Source: Acidimicrobiia bacterium (GTDB taxonomy: Bacteria; Actinomycetota; Acidimicrobiia; IMCC26256; JAENVU01). Taken from it: a DNA stretch of 16,366 nucleotides. How positions within the stretch are numbered: position 1 is the stretch's first letter; each line of letters starts with the position of its first letter. The stretch spans positions 1 to 16,366 of the forward strand of contig JAENVU010000354.1 in assembly GCA_016650415.1 (NCBI GenBank), in the 5' to 3' direction. Below the pieces are notes generated by a model that did no database searches, had not been told where the DNA came from, and saw only the letters and a list, made by a program, of their open reading frames with translations. The position numbers and the translations under genes were made by a program. Shown one piece after another: positions 14,868 through 16,366 of the stretch.

Positions 14868-15841
14868 CATCGGGTTCCCCGGAAGTGCCCTCCCCACAAC
14901 TGTCGGCCGCGCTGGTCACGTTCGCGGAAAGACCACCCGCCGACTGGTCGTCCATGCTCGACACGGCCCGACTGTACGACCGCGTCGGTATCGACCGGCT
15001 CGTGGTCTCCGACCACGTCGTGTTCGGGGAGGCCCTCGACGCGTACGCCCGACCGGAGGTGGGAGGTCAGTCCGGCGGCCGCCAGCCGACCGGACCCGAC
15101 GGGCACTGGCTCGAGCCACTCACGACGCTCAGCGTGATCGCCGGGACCACGACGCGCGTGCGCCTCGCCACCGGAATCCTGATTGCCGCGCTCCGCCGGC
15201 CGGTCGTGCTGGCCAAGGCCGCGGCAACCCTCGACGTCTTGTCCGGCGGAAGACTCGACCTCGGGGTCGGCGTCGGCTGGCAGCGCGAGGAGTACGAGGC
15301 CGCCGGACTCGACTTCGATGGGCGCGGGCGGATGCTCGACCACACCCTCGAGGTCTGTTCCGCGTTGTGGACCCAATCCACTGCGCAGTACCGGTCTCCG
15401 GAGCTCGACTTCGAACGGATCCATATGATGCCGAAGCCGCACCAGCCCTTCGGTGTGCCGATCTGGGTGAGCGGGAGGATCAACGCCCCGGTGGTGCGAC
15501 GCGTGAGTCGCTTCGGCCGCCGATGGATCCCATGGGGCGAGGATGCCACCGATCTCGAACGTTCGATCCCGGAGATGCGAGCGCGGATCGCCGCTGCGGG
15601 GGCGTCACCCGACGGGCTCCAGGTCGTCGCCAACCTGCGTGTCTTCGCGATGGACGACGGCACCTTCGACATCGAGCGCACCATGACCCAGGTCCCGCCG
15701 TTGATCGCCGCGGGCGCGACCGACTTTCTCATGCGACCTCGGATCCGAGCGTGCGATGCGGAGACCGAGGCCGGCCTGCGTGACCTCGTCGCGGGCTTCC
15801 GGCTGGCCGCGGGGCGCGAGTCGCCGCCCGCGGCCGATTGA
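14864..15841 (+). CDS. LLM-class (luciferase-like) oxidoreductase, probably F420-dependent
   Basis: This 325-residue TIM-barrel flavin/F420 enzyme belongs to the bacterial luciferase-like superfamily. Characteristic segments are S-D-H-V (49-52), the strand T-R-V-R-L-A-T-G-I-L (97-106) and the signature D-V-L-S-G-G-R-L-D-L-G-V-G-V-G-W near 124-139, followed by R-E-E-Y. The S-D-H-V and G-V-G-W forms are common in the actinobacterial TIGR03619-like subgroup annotated as F420-dependent, but FMN-dependent monooxygenases share much of this. It starts by ATGA overlap with the SDR stop, so TetR, SDR and LLM form one transcription unit. It may reduce or oxygenate a ring carbonyl or unsaturated intermediate. 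Cofactor choice and reaction are inferred. Confidence 0.88.
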   Translation: MTSGSPEVPSPQLSAALVTFAERPPADWSSMLDTARLYDRVGIDRLVVSDHVVFGEALDAYARPEVGGQSGGRQPTGPDGHWLEPLTTLSVIAGTTTRVRLATGILIAALRRPVVLAKAAATLDVLSGGRLDLGVGVGWQREEYEAAGLDFDGRGRMLDHTLEVCSALWTQSTAQYRSPELDFERIHMMPKPHQPFGVPIWVSGRINAPVVRRVSRFGRRWIPWGEDATDLERSIPEMRARIAAAGASPDGLQVVANLRVFAMDDGTFDIERTMTQVPPLIAAGATDFLMRPRIRACDAETEAGLRDLVAGFRLAAGRESPPAAD

Positions 15842-15847
15842 ACCGAC

Positions 15848-16366
15848 TCAGACTTCCAAGCGCCAGGCGTCGCCGTCGGCGACGATACGGCCGGCACCCG
15901 GCCCCGCGAAGTGGGTCCCGATAACGAGCACGTCCGTGCCCGCATATCGAGCCAACACCTCCCGCCGCATGGCGCGTGCCGCATCGACATCCGAGTCGAA
16001 GCTGCTCTCCCAATCGGGCTCACACGTCTGCACCGGATGGTGCATCACGTCGCCGGTGATCAGCGCCTCGTGACCCTGCGACGTGATGTGCACACTCTGG
16101 TGTCCCGGCGAATGGCCCGGCGTGGGTTCGAGCACGATCTCGTCCGTGATCCGGTGACCGAACTCGACCAGGTCGACGAGCCCGGCTTCGATCACCGGCC
16201 GCACGGAATCGCCGTAGACATCCCCGTCCTCGTGAATGCCGTAGGCGTCCCAATGCTCGGACTCCACCCGACCGATCAGATACCGGGCGTTGGGGAAGGT
16301 CGGCACCCATTCACCGTCGACCAGCATCGTGTTCCACCCGACATGATCGACGTGCAGATGCGTGCA
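15848..16366 (-). CDS. Metallo-beta-lactamase-fold hydrolase, 5' end outside window
   Basis: The visible 172 residues are the C-terminal part of a zinc hydrolase of the MBL superfamily. The first ATG inside the window is at 16327, but the same frame continues upstream to the edge and encodes T-H-L-H-V-D-H-V-G-W-N-T, the H-x-H-x-D-H metal motif. The real start therefore lies beyond 16366. Further ligands follow in order: T-P-G-H-S-P-G-H (metal His), I-T-G-D-V (bridging Asp) and I-G-T-H-F (C-terminal His). This set is found in lactonase-, glyoxalase- and organophosphate-hydrolase-like members. The gene converges on the LLM gene with a 6-bp gap and runs away from it. A lactone- or ester-opening role in the pathway is plausible but unsupported by direct evidence. 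Confidence 0.88.
   Translation of the reverse strand, partial: CTHLHVDHVGWNTMLVDGEWVPTFPNARYLIGRVESEHWDAYGIHEDGDVYGDSVRPVIEAGLVDLVEFGHRITDEIVLEPTPGHSPGHQSVHITSQGHEALITGDVMHHPVQTCEPDWESSFDSDVDAARAMRREVLARYAGTDVLVIGTHFAGPGAGRIVADGDAWRLEV
15869..15883. repeat. Perfect inverted repeat GTCGCCG-T-CGGCGAC
   Basis: Seven-base arms around a single T (realistically a 6-bp stem with a 3-base loop) lie 28 bases past the LLM stop, inside the 3' end of the convergent MBL gene. It could act as a terminator for the TetR-SDR-LLM transcript, but it has no T-tract and is also codons for the MBL protein (around A-D-G-D-A), so chance is a real alternative. Confidence 0.3.

Noticed and set aside
1..16366. Defence system, prophage, insertion sequence, CRISPR array or secondary-metabolite synthase
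   Set aside because: No transposase, integrase, nuclease, repeat-spacer array, terminal inverted repeats, PKS/NRPS or terpene synthase motifs were seen; the genes are metabolic enzymes with uniform base composition.

Overview
The window is gene-dense, GC-rich bacterial DNA with mostly short intergenic gaps, GTG and ATG starts and several 4-bp stop/start overlaps. A lipoprotein solute-binding protein, three soluble-type cytochromes P450, a luciferase-like (LLM) oxidoreductase of the kind that is often F420-dependent, a FadE-type acyl-CoA dehydrogenase and a D-aminoacylase-like amidohydrolase together suggest an actinobacterium (Actinomycetota). Acidimicrobiia or a mycobacterial relative is possible. 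The class is an inference from gene content, because no rRNA or other marker gene is present.

Layout. (1) 3-752 (+) is the C-terminal end of a DUF2207-type membrane protein, unrelated to the rest. (2) 785-2062 (-) is a lipoprotein branched-chain-amino-acid-type substrate-binding protein. It is transcribed away from (3) a plus-strand operon at 2212-5866: P450, alpha/beta-hydrolase epoxide hydrolase, P450. (4) Converging on it is a six-gene minus-strand operon, 13249 down to 5889: aldehyde dehydrogenase, acyl-CoA dehydrogenase, P450, aldo/keto reductase, SDR, amidohydrolase. Three of its five junctions are ATGA or GTGA overlaps. (5) Divergent from it across a 181-bp control region is a plus-strand operon at 13431-15841: TetR regulator, SDR, LLM oxidoreductase. 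(6) 15848-16366 (-) is a metallo-beta-lactamase-fold hydrolase cut by the right window edge.

Reading as a system. Regions 2-6 look like a catabolic island for a hydrophobic, probably olefinic or alicyclic compound such as a terpenoid, sterol-like or xenobiotic molecule. The substrate is captured by the lipoprotein, hydroxylated or epoxidised by P450s, and epoxides are opened by the hydrolase. Alcohols and carbonyls are interconverted by two SDRs and the AKR, aldehydes are oxidised by the ALDH, and the acyl chain is desaturated by the acyl-CoA dehydrogenase. The LLM enzyme, amidohydrolase and MBL hydrolase may handle ring or ester/lactone/amide steps. No acyl-CoA ligase, thiolase, ferredoxin or ferredoxin reductase is encoded here, so the pathway must use partners from elsewhere. 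The substrate cannot be named from the sequence.

The most specific regulatory signal is an inverted repeat, GAACG-T-CGTTC at 13295-13305. It lies exactly in the 17-bp spacer of a candidate promoter for the six-gene operon, next to the divergent TetR gene. No tRNA, rRNA, CRISPR array, insertion sequence or prophage gene was seen. No intergenic stretch exceeds about 180 bp.
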